Shown piece by piece: positions 6,357-13,052 of a DNA stretch of 13,052 nucleotides. Origin of the DNA: Candidatus Profundicultor aquiphilus (lineage in GTDB: Bacteria > Atribacterota > Atribacteria > Atribacterales > Caldatribacteriaceae). A model generated the notes under the pieces. That model had not been told where the DNA came from and ran no database searches. It saw only the letters and a list, made by a program, of their open reading frames with translations. The first letter of the stretch is position 1; each line of letters opens with the position of its first letter. A program made the translations under genes and the position numbers. The DNA lies in the NCBI GenBank assembly GCA_013314795.1, contig JABUEZ010000029.1, positions 1 to 13,052 of the forward strand, given 5' to 3'.

Positions 6357-7349
6357 ATGACCAAAGTGTACCATGATAACGACGCGGATCTTCAGGTTTT
6401 GAAGGGGAAACAAATCGCCATCATCGGTTTTGGGAGTCAGGGAAGTGCTCAGGCCCAGAACCTGCGGGATAGCGGTCTTTCTGTGATTGTGGCGGAGCTT
6501 CCGGGAACTCCCGGGTTTGAAAAGGCCAAGGCTGCCGGGTTTACTCCGGTGTCGGCTGAAGAAGCAACCCAGAAGGGGGATTTAATCCAGATTCTGGCTC
6601 CAGATCAGTATCAACCGACCATTTACCGTCAGTCCATCGCACCCTATTTGCGGGCTGGGCAGGCGCTGATGTTCTCACACGGGTTCAACATCCATTACCA
6701 TCAGATTCTTCCCCCGCAAAACGTCGATGTGATTATGGTCGCTCCCAAAGGACCGGGGGATCTGGTCCGGCGGATGTACCAGGAAGGAAAAGGTGTACCA
6801 TCGCTCATCGCGGTCTATCAGGATGCCACCGGTAAAGCCAAAGACCTGGCCCTGGCCTATGCGAAGGGAATTGGTGCCACCCGGGCAGGGGTGCTGGAAA
6901 CCACTTTTGCAGAGGAGACCGAAACCGACCTCTTCGGGGAGCAGGCGGTTCTCTGTGGGGGGTTGACGGCCCTCATCAAAGCCGGTTTTGAAACCCTGGT
7001 CGAAGCCGGGTACCAGCCGGAAGTGGCCTACTTTGAATGCCTGCATGAGATGAAACTCATTGTGGACCTCGTGTATGAAGGGGGCCTGGCGTTAATGCGA
7101 CATGTGGTGAGTGATACCGCAGAATACGGAGACCTCACCCGGGGTCCGAGAATTATCAATCAGTCCGTGCGGGAAGAGATGAAAAGGATTCTCGATGAAA
7201 TCCAGGACGGAACTTTTGCCCGAGAATGGATTCTGGAAAACCAGGCCAATCGACCAGTGTATAATGCCCTGCGTAACAAGGACATGAACCATCTCATTGA
7301 AAAAGTGGGGAAAGAGTTGCGGAGCATGATGCCCTGGTTGAAAAAATAA
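6357..7349 (+). CDS. ilvC: Ketol-acid reductoisomerase, class I, probably NADH-preferring
   Basis: Isomerises and reduces acetolactate or acetohydroxybutyrate to the dihydroxyacids used by IlvD, needing Mg2+ and a nicotinamide cofactor. ATG 6357 has GGGAGGT 7 bases upstream; the 330 residues match class I enzymes. The Rossmann motif GFGSQG is at residues 24-29. The C-terminal knotted domain carries the metal and active-site residues D191, E195, E227 and E231, and His108 lies in FSHGF. The loop after the second strand reads VAELPGTPGF (residues 45-54). The Arg and two Ser that usually hold the NADPH phosphate are replaced by Leu, Thr and Gly, and a Glu sits just before them. That is expected to favour NADH. 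Function is certain; the cofactor preference is inferred. Confidence 0.97.
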   Translation: MTKVYHDNDADLQVLKGKQIAIIGFGSQGSAQAQNLRDSGLSVIVAELPGTPGFEKAKAAGFTPVSAEEATQKGDLIQILAPDQYQPTIYRQSIAPYLRAGQALMFSHGFNIHYHQILPPQNVDVIMVAPKGPGDLVRRMYQEGKGVPSLIAVYQDATGKAKDLALAYAKGIGATRAGVLETTFAEETETDLFGEQAVLCGGLTALIKAGFETLVEAGYQPEVAYFECLHEMKLIVDLVYEGGLALMRHVVSDTAEYGDLTRGPRIINQSVREEMKRILDEIQDGTFAREWILENQANRPVYNALRNKDMNHLIEKVGKELRSMMPWLKK

Positions 7350-7361
7350 GGAGGTGGGAAG

Positions 7362-8903
7362 GTGCGGACCATTCGGATTTTCGATACCACCCTGCGGGAC
7401 GGAGAGCAATCTCCGGGTGTGGCGCTCAACGCCCAGGAGAAACTGGAGATTGCCCGGCAGTTGGCACGCCTGGGGGTGGATGTGATTGAGGCAGGGTTTC
7501 CCATCGCTTCGCCCGGGGATGCGGAAGCGGTGAAGGCCGTGGCTCAGAACGTGAAAGGGGTGGCAGTCTGTGGATTGGCCCGGTCCAAAGAACGGGATAT
7601 CGATGTGGCCTGGGAATCACTCCGTGACGCCGAACACCCCATCATCCATACGTTTCTGGCCACCTCCGACATTCATCTCCGCCACAAATTACGCCTGTCT
7701 CGAGAGGAAGCCCTGGAGCAGGCGGTGTGGGCGGTGAAAAGGGCCAAAGGCTACGTGAGTGAGGTGGAATTTTCGGCCGAAGACGCCACCCGCTCTGACT
7801 GGGAATACTTGAGCCGGGTCTATGCTGCAGTCATCAAAGCCGGGGCCACCATCATCAACGTTCCCGATACCGTGGGGTACACCACTCCCGATGAAATGCG
7901 GGAGCTCATCCGGTATCTTTTTGAACACACCGAGGGAATTGAGAACGTGGTGGTGAGCATTCACTGCCACAATGACCTGGGTCTGGCAGTGGCCAATTCT
8001 CTTTCGGCGGTTCAGGCTGGAGCGGGGCAGGTGGAGTGCACCATTAATGGTATCGGGGAGCGGGCCGGGAATGCGGCCCTGGAAGAAGTGGTGATGTCCC
8101 TCTATGTGCGACAGGACCGTTTCCAGGTGAAAACCAACCTCAACTTTCAGGAGATTTACCGCACCAGCCGTCTGGTGAGTCGTCTCACCGGGATGCTGGT
8201 CCAGCCCAATAAGGCGGTGGTGGGCCAGAATGCCTTTGCCCATGAGTCGGGAATTCATCAGGACGGGGTGTTGAAGGAGAAGTTGACCTACGAGATCATG
8301 GATGCGCATCTCATCGGTCGGGAGGAGCGGGTCCTGGTTTTGGGGAAACACTCCGGGCGGCATGCCTTTGCCAAGAAACTCGAAGAACTGGGGTATACCC
8401 TCAGCGAAGAAGAAATGAACCAGGCCTTTGAGAAGTTCAAGAAGCTCGCCGACCAGAAAAAGGAAATCACCGAGGATGATCTCAAAGCCATCGTCTCCGA
8501 AGAGGTCACCAAACCTGAAGAAATCTACCGCCTTGATTTCGTCCACGTCTGTTCGGGAAACAATATCCTGCCCACGGCCACGGTGCGGTTGATCGAGCAG
8601 GATGGGAAAATCCTTGAAGGCGTGGCCACCGGGGTTGGGCCGGTTGATGCCGCCTATAAGGCTATCAGCAAGCTTCTGGGGATTTCTTCGAGCCTGGTTA
8701 ACTATACGCTCCAATCCATAACCGGAGGAACTGAAGCTCTGGGGGAAGTGGTGGTGCGAATTATCGACGATCAGGGCGAGTATGTGGGGCGTGGTTCCAA
8801 CCAGGATGTGGTGGTGGCCAGTGTCATGGCCTATCTTTCGGCAATCAATAAGATGGCCAAGCACAAGAGGCGTTTGAACCCACAGCACAATGGAGAGGGT
8901 TGA
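7362..8903 (+). CDS. leuA: 2-isopropylmalate synthase
   Basis: First committed step of leucine synthesis: condenses acetyl-CoA with 2-ketoisovalerate. The start is GTG 7362, 7 bases after GGAGG, giving 513 residues, typical of full-length LeuA. The TIM barrel opens with IFDTTLRDGEQSPG (Arg12, Asp13) and carries the metal motif HCHND with His201 and His203, followed by NGIGERAGNAALEEVV. The C-terminal third (from about residue 390, RLDFVHVCSGNNILPTA onwards) is the LeuA dimer regulatory domain that binds leucine in homologues, so feedback inhibition is expected. Citramalate or homocitrate synthase are alternatives in this superfamily. The strong N-terminal match and the adjacent leuCD make 2-isopropylmalate synthase much more likely. 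Confidence 0.95.
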   Translation: MRTIRIFDTTLRDGEQSPGVALNAQEKLEIARQLARLGVDVIEAGFPIASPGDAEAVKAVAQNVKGVAVCGLARSKERDIDVAWESLRDAEHPIIHTFLATSDIHLRHKLRLSREEALEQAVWAVKRAKGYVSEVEFSAEDATRSDWEYLSRVYAAVIKAGATIINVPDTVGYTTPDEMRELIRYLFEHTEGIENVVVSIHCHNDLGLAVANSLSAVQAGAGQVECTINGIGERAGNAALEEVVMSLYVRQDRFQVKTNLNFQEIYRTSRLVSRLTGMLVQPNKAVVGQNAFAHESGIHQDGVLKEKLTYEIMDAHLIGREERVLVLGKHSGRHAFAKKLEELGYTLSEEEMNQAFEKFKKLADQKKEITEDDLKAIVSEEVTKPEEIYRLDFVHVCSGNNILPTATVRLIEQDGKILEGVATGVGPVDAAYKAISKLLGISSSLVNYTLQSITGGTEALGEVVVRIIDDQGEYVGRGSNQDVVVASVMAYLSAINKMAKHKRRLNPQHNGEG

Positions 8904-10171
8904 TGGACGTGAAGATGACCATTACCGAGAAAATCATCGCTGCCCACGCTGAAAAAGAACGGGTGGTACCAGGTGAACTCGTCCGGGTAAAGGTGGACCT
9001 GGCTCTAGCTAACGACATCACCGCACCGCTCAGCATTAAAGAGCTGGAAAAACACGGAATCGATCAGATTGCCGACCCCGGGAAGGTGGTGCTGGTGGCG
9101 GACCACAACACCCCCTGCAAGGATATTCCCTCGGCCCAGAATGTGAAGTTGATGCGGGATTTTGCCCGGAAGTACGGCATTCCCCACTTTTTTGAAGGGG
9201 GAAACGTGGGCATTGAGCATGTGCTACTGCCGGAACTGGGTCTGGTGCTTCCCGGGGACCTCGTGGTGGGGGCCGATTCGCATACCTGTACCTATGGAGC
9301 CTTGGGGGCGTTTTCGACCGGCATGGGCAGTACCGATATCGCTGCGGCCTGGGCTCTGGGGGAGACCTGGCTCAAGGTGCCTGAGTCGCTCAGGTTCGTC
9401 TTTGAGGGAGAGCCTCAACCATTTGTGACCGGGAAGGACTTTATCCTCTTTACCATCGGCCAGATCGGTGTGGATGGAGCTCGTTACTGCGCGATGGAAT
9501 TCACCGGTAGCGCCATTTCTCGTCTTTCCATGGATGAGCGATTCACCATGGCCAACATGGCCATTGAGGCTGGAGCGAAAAACGGAATTATGGAAGCAGA
9601 TGAGAAGACCTTGCATTATGTCCGGAGCACGGGAGCCAGGCGGGAACCGAAACTCTATCGTTCCGACGCTGACGCCTGGTACCGGAATACCTTCACCATC
9701 GATGTGTCAAAGATTGAACCGCAGGTGGCCCTGCCCCACCTTCCCGAGAACACGAGATCAGTCCAGAGCCTTCCCCGCATTGAGATTCAGCAGGCCGTCA
9801 TTGGCTCCTGTACCAACGGCCGAATTGAGGACCTGCGGATGGCTGCCTCGATTTTGCGGGGGCGGAAGGTCCATCCCGGGGTGAGACTCCTCATCTTTCC
9901 GGGAAGCCCCCGGGTGCTTCTGGAAGCCGAAAAAGAAGGATTGTTGCGGGTTTTCCTGGAGGCAGGAGCGGTGCTGGCACCGCCATCCTGTGGGCCATGC
10001 CTGGGGGGACATCTGGGAGTTCTGGCGGAAGGAGAACGATGCATTTCCACCACGAACCGCAATTTCGTAGGGCGCATGGGGCATGTAAAAAGCGAAGTGT
10101 ATCTCGCCAATCCCTATATTGCGGCAAGTTCGGCAGTCCTCGGGTACATTGCCGGTCCAGACAAACTGTGA
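8903..10171 (+). CDS. leuC: 3-isopropylmalate dehydratase large subunit (short, archaeal/homoaconitase-like type)
   Basis: With LeuD it isomerises 2-isopropylmalate to 3-isopropylmalate through a [4Fe-4S] cluster. ATG 8903 shares one base with the leuA stop (TGATG), and a GGAG lies 7 bases upstream inside leuA, so translation is probably coupled. A TTG at 8900 and an ATG at 8915 are alternatives. The 422 residues fit the shorter LeuC subfamily rather than the roughly 466-residue E. coli form. Cluster cysteines are C303 in IGSCTNGR and C363/C366 in SCGPCLGGH. GADSHTCTYGALGAFSTGMGSTD is the family substrate region. Homoaconitase or citraconate hydratase would look similar, but the leuA-leuC-leuD order fixes the role. 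Confidence 0.95.
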   Translation: MDVKMTITEKIIAAHAEKERVVPGELVRVKVDLALANDITAPLSIKELEKHGIDQIADPGKVVLVADHNTPCKDIPSAQNVKLMRDFARKYGIPHFFEGGNVGIEHVLLPELGLVLPGDLVVGADSHTCTYGALGAFSTGMGSTDIAAAWALGETWLKVPESLRFVFEGEPQPFVTGKDFILFTIGQIGVDGARYCAMEFTGSAISRLSMDERFTMANMAIEAGAKNGIMEADEKTLHYVRSTGARREPKLYRSDADAWYRNTFTIDVSKIEPQVALPHLPENTRSVQSLPRIEIQQAVIGSCTNGRIEDLRMAASILRGRKVHPGVRLLIFPGSPRVLLEAEKEGLLRVFLEAGAVLAPPSCGPCLGGHLGVLAEGERCISTTNRNFVGRMGHVKSEVYLANPYIAASSAVLGYIAGPDKL

Positions 10172-10181
10172 GGTGATACCG

Positions 10182-10676
10182 ATGCTCATTCGAGGAAAAG
10201 TGATTAAGTTCGGCGATAACGTGGATACCGATGTGATCATCCCGGCGAGGTACCTCACCTCTTCTGACCCCATGGAACTGGCCCGCCACTGCATGGAGGA
10301 CCTTGACCCCACCTTTGCGAAAAGGGTCACCAAGGAGACGGTACTTGTGGCCGGAAGAAACTTTGGCTGCGGGTCTTCCCGAGAGCATGCACCCCTTTCC
10401 ATCAAAGCATCAGGGGTCCAGGCAGTAATCGCCGAGTCCTTTGCCCGGATTTTTTACCGGAATGCCATCAATATCGGTCTTCCGATTCTGGAATCCGCGG
10501 AGGCAGCACGGAGAATCAAAGAGGGCGATGAGGTAGAGATTACCCTTGAAACGGGTATTATCCGCAATTGCACCACCGGTGAAACCTTTCAGGCTCAGGC
10601 TTTCCCGCCCTTTTTGCAGGAAATCATCGCTCAGGGCGGGCTTATGAACCTGGTCAAAAAACGGGTCAGTTCCTGA
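10182..10676 (+). CDS. leuD: 3-isopropylmalate dehydratase small subunit
   Basis: Small (swivel) domain partner of LeuC. ATG 10182 follows GAGGTGAT (10170-10177), which overlaps the leuC stop codon; 164 residues, the short LeuD form that pairs with the short LeuC. VIKFGDNVDTDVIIPARYL holds the substrate-recognition loop (RYLTS here), and GRNFGCGSSREHAPLSIK is the conserved loop at the active site. It is the last gene of the operon; leuB, which often follows, is absent. Its final 11 bases overlap the end of the convergent UPF0210 gene. No intrinsic terminator is seen after it. Confidence 0.95.
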   Translation: MLIRGKVIKFGDNVDTDVIIPARYLTSSDPMELARHCMEDLDPTFAKRVTKETVLVAGRNFGCGSSREHAPLSIKASGVQAVIAESFARIFYRNAINIGLPILESAEAARRIKEGDEVEITLETGIIRNCTTGETFQAQAFPPFLQEIIAQGGLMNLVKKRVSS

Positions 10677-12027
10677 GGCTGGTGATCGGGGCGGGGATTC
10701 GTCCACCTCTGCGGATGAATTGCCCGCCCTGATAGGGATTCACGTTGATAATGGTGGCTTCACCCAAGAGCCCCCCGAAAGAGGCTTTTTCGCCCGCTTT
10801 TTTTCCCGGTACCGGAATCAGTCGCACCCCCACGGTTTTGTGGTTGATGACCCCAATGGCCACTTCGTCACCGATGATGCAGGAGATCACCTCTTGCGGT
10901 GTGTCGCCCGGGATGGCAATCATATCCAGGCCCACCGAAGAAACGCTGGTCATGGCCTCCAGTTTCTCCAGGGATAGGGCACCCACTCGCACCGATTCGT
11001 CCATGCTGGCGTCTTCACTGACCGGGATGAAGGCACCGCTCAGTCCCCCCACAAACGATGAAGCCATGCTCCCGCCTTTTTTACAGGCGTCGGTAAGTAG
11101 TGCCAGTGCTAACGTCGACCCCCATCCACCGCACTTTTCCACGCCCATGGCCTCGATCACCTCGGCCACGCTATCACCCACTTTGGGGGTGGGAGCAAGC
11201 GATAGGTCCACAATCCCAAAGGACACTCCGATTTTTTCGGCCACTTCTCTCCCGATGAGTTCCCCCACCCGAGTGATTTTGAAGGCGGTGCGTTTCACAA
11301 TCTCGGCCAGTTCCCCCAGATTCGCTTCCGGATGGCGGCGGATCATCTCCTTGACCACCCCTGGCCCGCTCACCCCCACATTGATGGCGGCGTCGGCTTC
11401 TCCGGGGCCGTGGAAGGCTCCGGCCATGAAGGGATTATCTTCCGGGGCGTTGGCAAAAACCACCAGTTTCGCGCAGCCCACTCCGTCACGACTTGCGGTG
11501 CGCCTGGCGGTTTCTGTAATCACTTCTCCCATGCGCAGGATGGCATCGACGTTGATTCCGGAGCGACTTGAAGCCACATTCACCGAACCACAGATGCGCT
11601 CCGTTTCGGATAATACCAGGGGCAGGGAATCGATGAGAAGGCGATCCCCGGGAGTGAAACCCTTGTGGACCAGAGCCGAAAATCCACCGATAAAGTCAAT
11701 GCCCAGTTCCCGGGAGAGCCTGTCCAACTGTAAGGCGAGTTCCACAACCTCTTCTCCTTCTTTTCCGGTGAGAAGGAGTGCCACCGGCGAAACCGCCACC
11801 CGACAATTCACGATGGGAATCCCGTACTTGGTGGAAACCTCCTCTACCGTGGTGCGCAGGGGTGATGCCAGGTGTCGAATCTTTTCCGTGACTCCTTTGA
11901 TGGTTGCAGAAAACGTCTCTCCCCGACAGTCGAGGATGTTGATTCCCAGGGTAACGGTCCGCACATCCAGGTTTTCCAGCTCCAGCATGCGCAGGGTTTC
12001 CAGGATCTCGGCGCGTTCAAAAAGCAT
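10666..12027 (-). CDS. UPF0210 (DUF711, PFL-like) family protein of unknown function
   Basis: A 453-residue cytoplasmic protein of the UPF0210 family, whose members are about 450 residues, so it is complete. ATG 12027 follows TAGGAGG, which overlaps the stop codon of the ACT gene upstream. Family-like stretches include VTLGINILDCRGE, GIPIVNCRVAVSP, FIGGFSALVHKGFTPGD, NPFMAGAFHGPGEAD and NPYQGGQFIRRGGRIP. The family shares a fold with glycyl-radical enzymes such as pyruvate formate-lyase, but I see no glycyl-radical motif (RVxGY) near the C-terminus. No reaction is known to me, and I assign none. Its usual partner in many bacteria is the small ACT protein encoded immediately upstream here. Cys residues in the IVNC, EKCGGWGST and DACKKGG segments are candidate functional sites. 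Confidence 0.9.
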   Translation of the reverse strand: MLFERAEILETLRMLELENLDVRTVTLGINILDCRGETFSATIKGVTEKIRHLASPLRTTVEEVSTKYGIPIVNCRVAVSPVALLLTGKEGEEVVELALQLDRLSRELGIDFIGGFSALVHKGFTPGDRLLIDSLPLVLSETERICGSVNVASSRSGINVDAILRMGEVITETARRTASRDGVGCAKLVVFANAPEDNPFMAGAFHGPGEADAAINVGVSGPGVVKEMIRRHPEANLGELAEIVKRTAFKITRVGELIGREVAEKIGVSFGIVDLSLAPTPKVGDSVAEVIEAMGVEKCGGWGSTLALALLTDACKKGGSMASSFVGGLSGAFIPVSEDASMDESVRVGALSLEKLEAMTSVSSVGLDMIAIPGDTPQEVISCIIGDEVAIGVINHKTVGVRLIPVPGKKAGEKASFGGLLGEATIINVNPYQGGQFIRRGGRIPAPITSLRN

Positions 12028-12039
12028 GGCCCTGTCCTC

Positions 12040-12363
12040 CTAAATCCGGTGCATGGCCCGGAAAATCTGGGCGTGCTGCAGGTACACGGCTACGCCGATT
12101 TCCTCGCCTTTCTGCGCCAATTTTTCCCTTAACTCACCGATGTTCACCGTACACCGAGAGATGTCCCCCACAAGGATCATGGTAAAATATTCTCCCAGGA
12201 TCTTCTGGGTAATGTCCTCGATATTCACCCCATGTTCGGCCAGACACGAAGTGATGGCAGCAATGATCCCGATGCGGTCTTTACCCACCACGGTGATCAC
12301 CACTTTGTTTTTCCCCGCTTCTTCCTCTATTTCCCGAAAATCAGGGAGGCGTTTTTCTACCAT
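12040..12363 (-). CDS. ACT domain protein, UPF0237 family
   Basis: A small putative ligand-sensing protein. I chose ATG 12363 (107 residues) because GAGGTGAG lies 7 bases upstream; the GTG at 12375 would fall within that SD. The core VVITVVGKDRIGIIAAITSCLAEHG, then VNIEDITQKI and FTMILVGDIS, is a single ACT domain. It ends QHAQIFRAMHRI, very like the family end. Homologues are about 90 residues, so roughly 18 extra, mostly charged residues precede the core here. ACT domains usually bind amino acids, but no ligand is known to me for this family. It starts 1 base after the endonuclease V stop and ends 12 bases before the UPF0210 start, so the three are probably one operon. Regulation or stabilisation of the UPF0210 protein is a reasonable guess only. 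Confidence 0.88.
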   Translation of the reverse strand: MVEKRLPDFREIEEEAGKNKVVITVVGKDRIGIIAAITSCLAEHGVNIEDITQKILGEYFTMILVGDISRCTVNIGELREKLAQKGEEIGVAVYLQHAQIFRAMHRI

Positions 12364-12364
12364 C

Positions 12365-13048
12365 CTATAGCTCACCTCTTTTCCCTTTTTCGCTGAAAAT
12401 GTGCGCCAGGCGCGTTGGTTCGGGTAAGCGATATTTTCCCGTTACTTTGAGGGTCCATTCACATGCCTGGGAAAATCCAATTCTATTCCCCGGAGAAACG
12501 AAAACCGGTTTCACTTTTGCCTTGGTGCGCACCACCAGTCCCACCGGTTTTCCCTGGTGTTCTAATATGGAAAAGTTGCCCCGTTCTTCCCCCGGAGGCG
12601 AGAATGTTCCCAGAAGCGGCTTTTTGGCCACTCCCACCGAGACGATCCCAAACACCACTCCCAGATGAGTGGCCAACCCCACTCCCCGGGGGTGAGCGAT
12701 ACCCTGTCCATCGAAGAAAAAAATCTGTGGTGTCACGGAGAGCCTGGAAAAGGCCTTTTCAATCACCGGTCCCTCGCGGAAAGAGAGAAACCCTGGAACG
12801 TATGGAAAGGAAGGTTGGCACCGCTCGCAGACCACTTCCACCACCTGGAGAGAAGGGAATTCCAGAACCACCACGGTACCGAATGAAACCCCCTCCCGAT
12901 CGTAGGACACGTCCACTCCGGCAACCAGGTGAACTTCCTCTTCCCGATAGGGAAAATCAAACTCCACCAGGGATTGCATTTTTTCTTGTAAGCACATCGC
13001 CTCTTTGAGGCTCAGTCCGTACGGGAAATCATGACATTTCTTCATCAT
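12365..13048 (-). CDS. nfi: Endonuclease V (deoxyinosine 3' endonuclease)
   Basis: Repair nuclease that nicks DNA one base 3' of deoxyinosine arising from adenine deamination. It has 227 residues against 223 in E. coli, so it is essentially complete. The four metal or catalytic residues are present: Asp46 (GVDVSYD), Glu92 (LSFREG), Asp113 (FDGQG) and His119 (AHPRG). The wedge motif PYVPG is at residues 82-86. Downstream segments VGVAKKPLLGTF and YRLPEPTRLAH also match the family. The start is ATG 13048 or 13045. The SD would lie beyond the window edge and the frame is still open there, so a few more N-terminal residues cannot be excluded. It heads the minus-strand trio with the ACT and UPF0210 genes. 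Confidence 0.93.
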   Translation of the reverse strand: MMKKCHDFPYGLSLKEAMCLQEKMQSLVEFDFPYREEEVHLVAGVDVSYDREGVSFGTVVVLEFPSLQVVEVVCERCQPSFPYVPGFLSFREGPVIEKAFSRLSVTPQIFFFDGQGIAHPRGVGLATHLGVVFGIVSVGVAKKPLLGTFSPPGEERGNFSILEHQGKPVGLVVRTKAKVKPVFVSPGNRIGFSQACEWTLKVTGKYRLPEPTRLAHIFSEKGKRGEL

Positions 13049-13052
13049 ATAA

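Noticed and set aside
7689..8888. 399-codon open frame antisense to leuA
   Set aside because: It lies fully inside leuA, is rich in His and Gly from complementary codon bias, and has no family features.
10745..12043. 432-codon open frame antisense to the UPF0210 gene
   Set aside because: The minus strand encodes a clear conserved family with an SD. The opposite frame is rich in Ser, Thr and Pro as expected for a mirror of biased codons, and has no SD.
1..13052. CRISPR arrays, tRNA or rRNA genes, insertion sequences, prophage or toxin-antitoxin genes
   Set aside because: I looked for spaced repeats, transposase motifs, terminal inverted repeats and tRNA-like cloverleaf sequences and saw none. 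The long intergenic region is explained by promoters and the T-box leader.

Overview
The window reads as bacterial chromosome with compact operons, strong Shine-Dalgarno (SD) sites and moderately high G+C. The branched-chain amino acid operon is headed by a leucine T-box riboswitch. T-boxes are most common in Firmicutes and are also found in some other, mostly deep-branching or Gram-positive-like phyla. Two traits hint at an anaerobic, possibly thermophilic lineage of that kind: a dihydroxyacid dehydratase that looks like the oxygen-labile type, and a ketoacid reductoisomerase whose cofactor loop looks NADH-type. I cannot name the genus from sequence alone.

Layout. (1) Positions 1-1718, minus strand: the start of a ribose-type (CUT2) sugar ABC permease, cut by the window edge, and upstream of it a full double-ATPase subunit (RbsA/MglA/XylG type). 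(2) Positions 1719-2206: a roughly 490-base divergent intergenic region. It holds a likely promoter for the sugar transporter with a palindrome over its -10 element, an AT-rich tandem 21-bp repeat, and a good extended -10 promoter facing right. (3) Positions 2207-2458: a T-box leader with a CUC (Leu) specifier and a strong terminator. (4) Positions 2489-10676, plus strand: ilvD-ilvB-ilvN-ilvC-leuA-leuC-leuD, tightly packed and often translationally coupled. (5) Positions 10666-13048, minus strand: endonuclease V, an ACT-domain protein (UPF0237) and a UPF0210/PFL-like protein. This set converges on leuD with an 11-bp overlap of the 3' ends.

How the genes work together. IlvBN makes acetolactate or acetohydroxybutyrate, IlvC reduces and isomerises it, and IlvD dehydrates it to the 2-ketoacids of valine and isoleucine. 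LeuA condenses 2-ketoisovalerate with acetyl-CoA and LeuCD isomerises the product. leuB and a branched-chain aminotransferase are not in the window, so the pathway must be completed elsewhere. Uncharged tRNA-Leu should switch the whole operon on through the T-box. IlvN and the LeuA C-terminal domain supply likely feedback control.

The least understood part is the ACT/UPF0210 pair. It is a widely conserved set of unknown function, apparently co-transcribed here with a DNA repair nuclease. Most of the window is otherwise ordinary metabolism. The items most worth a second look are the IlvC cofactor loop, the phased repeat and palindrome in front of the transporter genes, and the ACT/UPF0210 pair.
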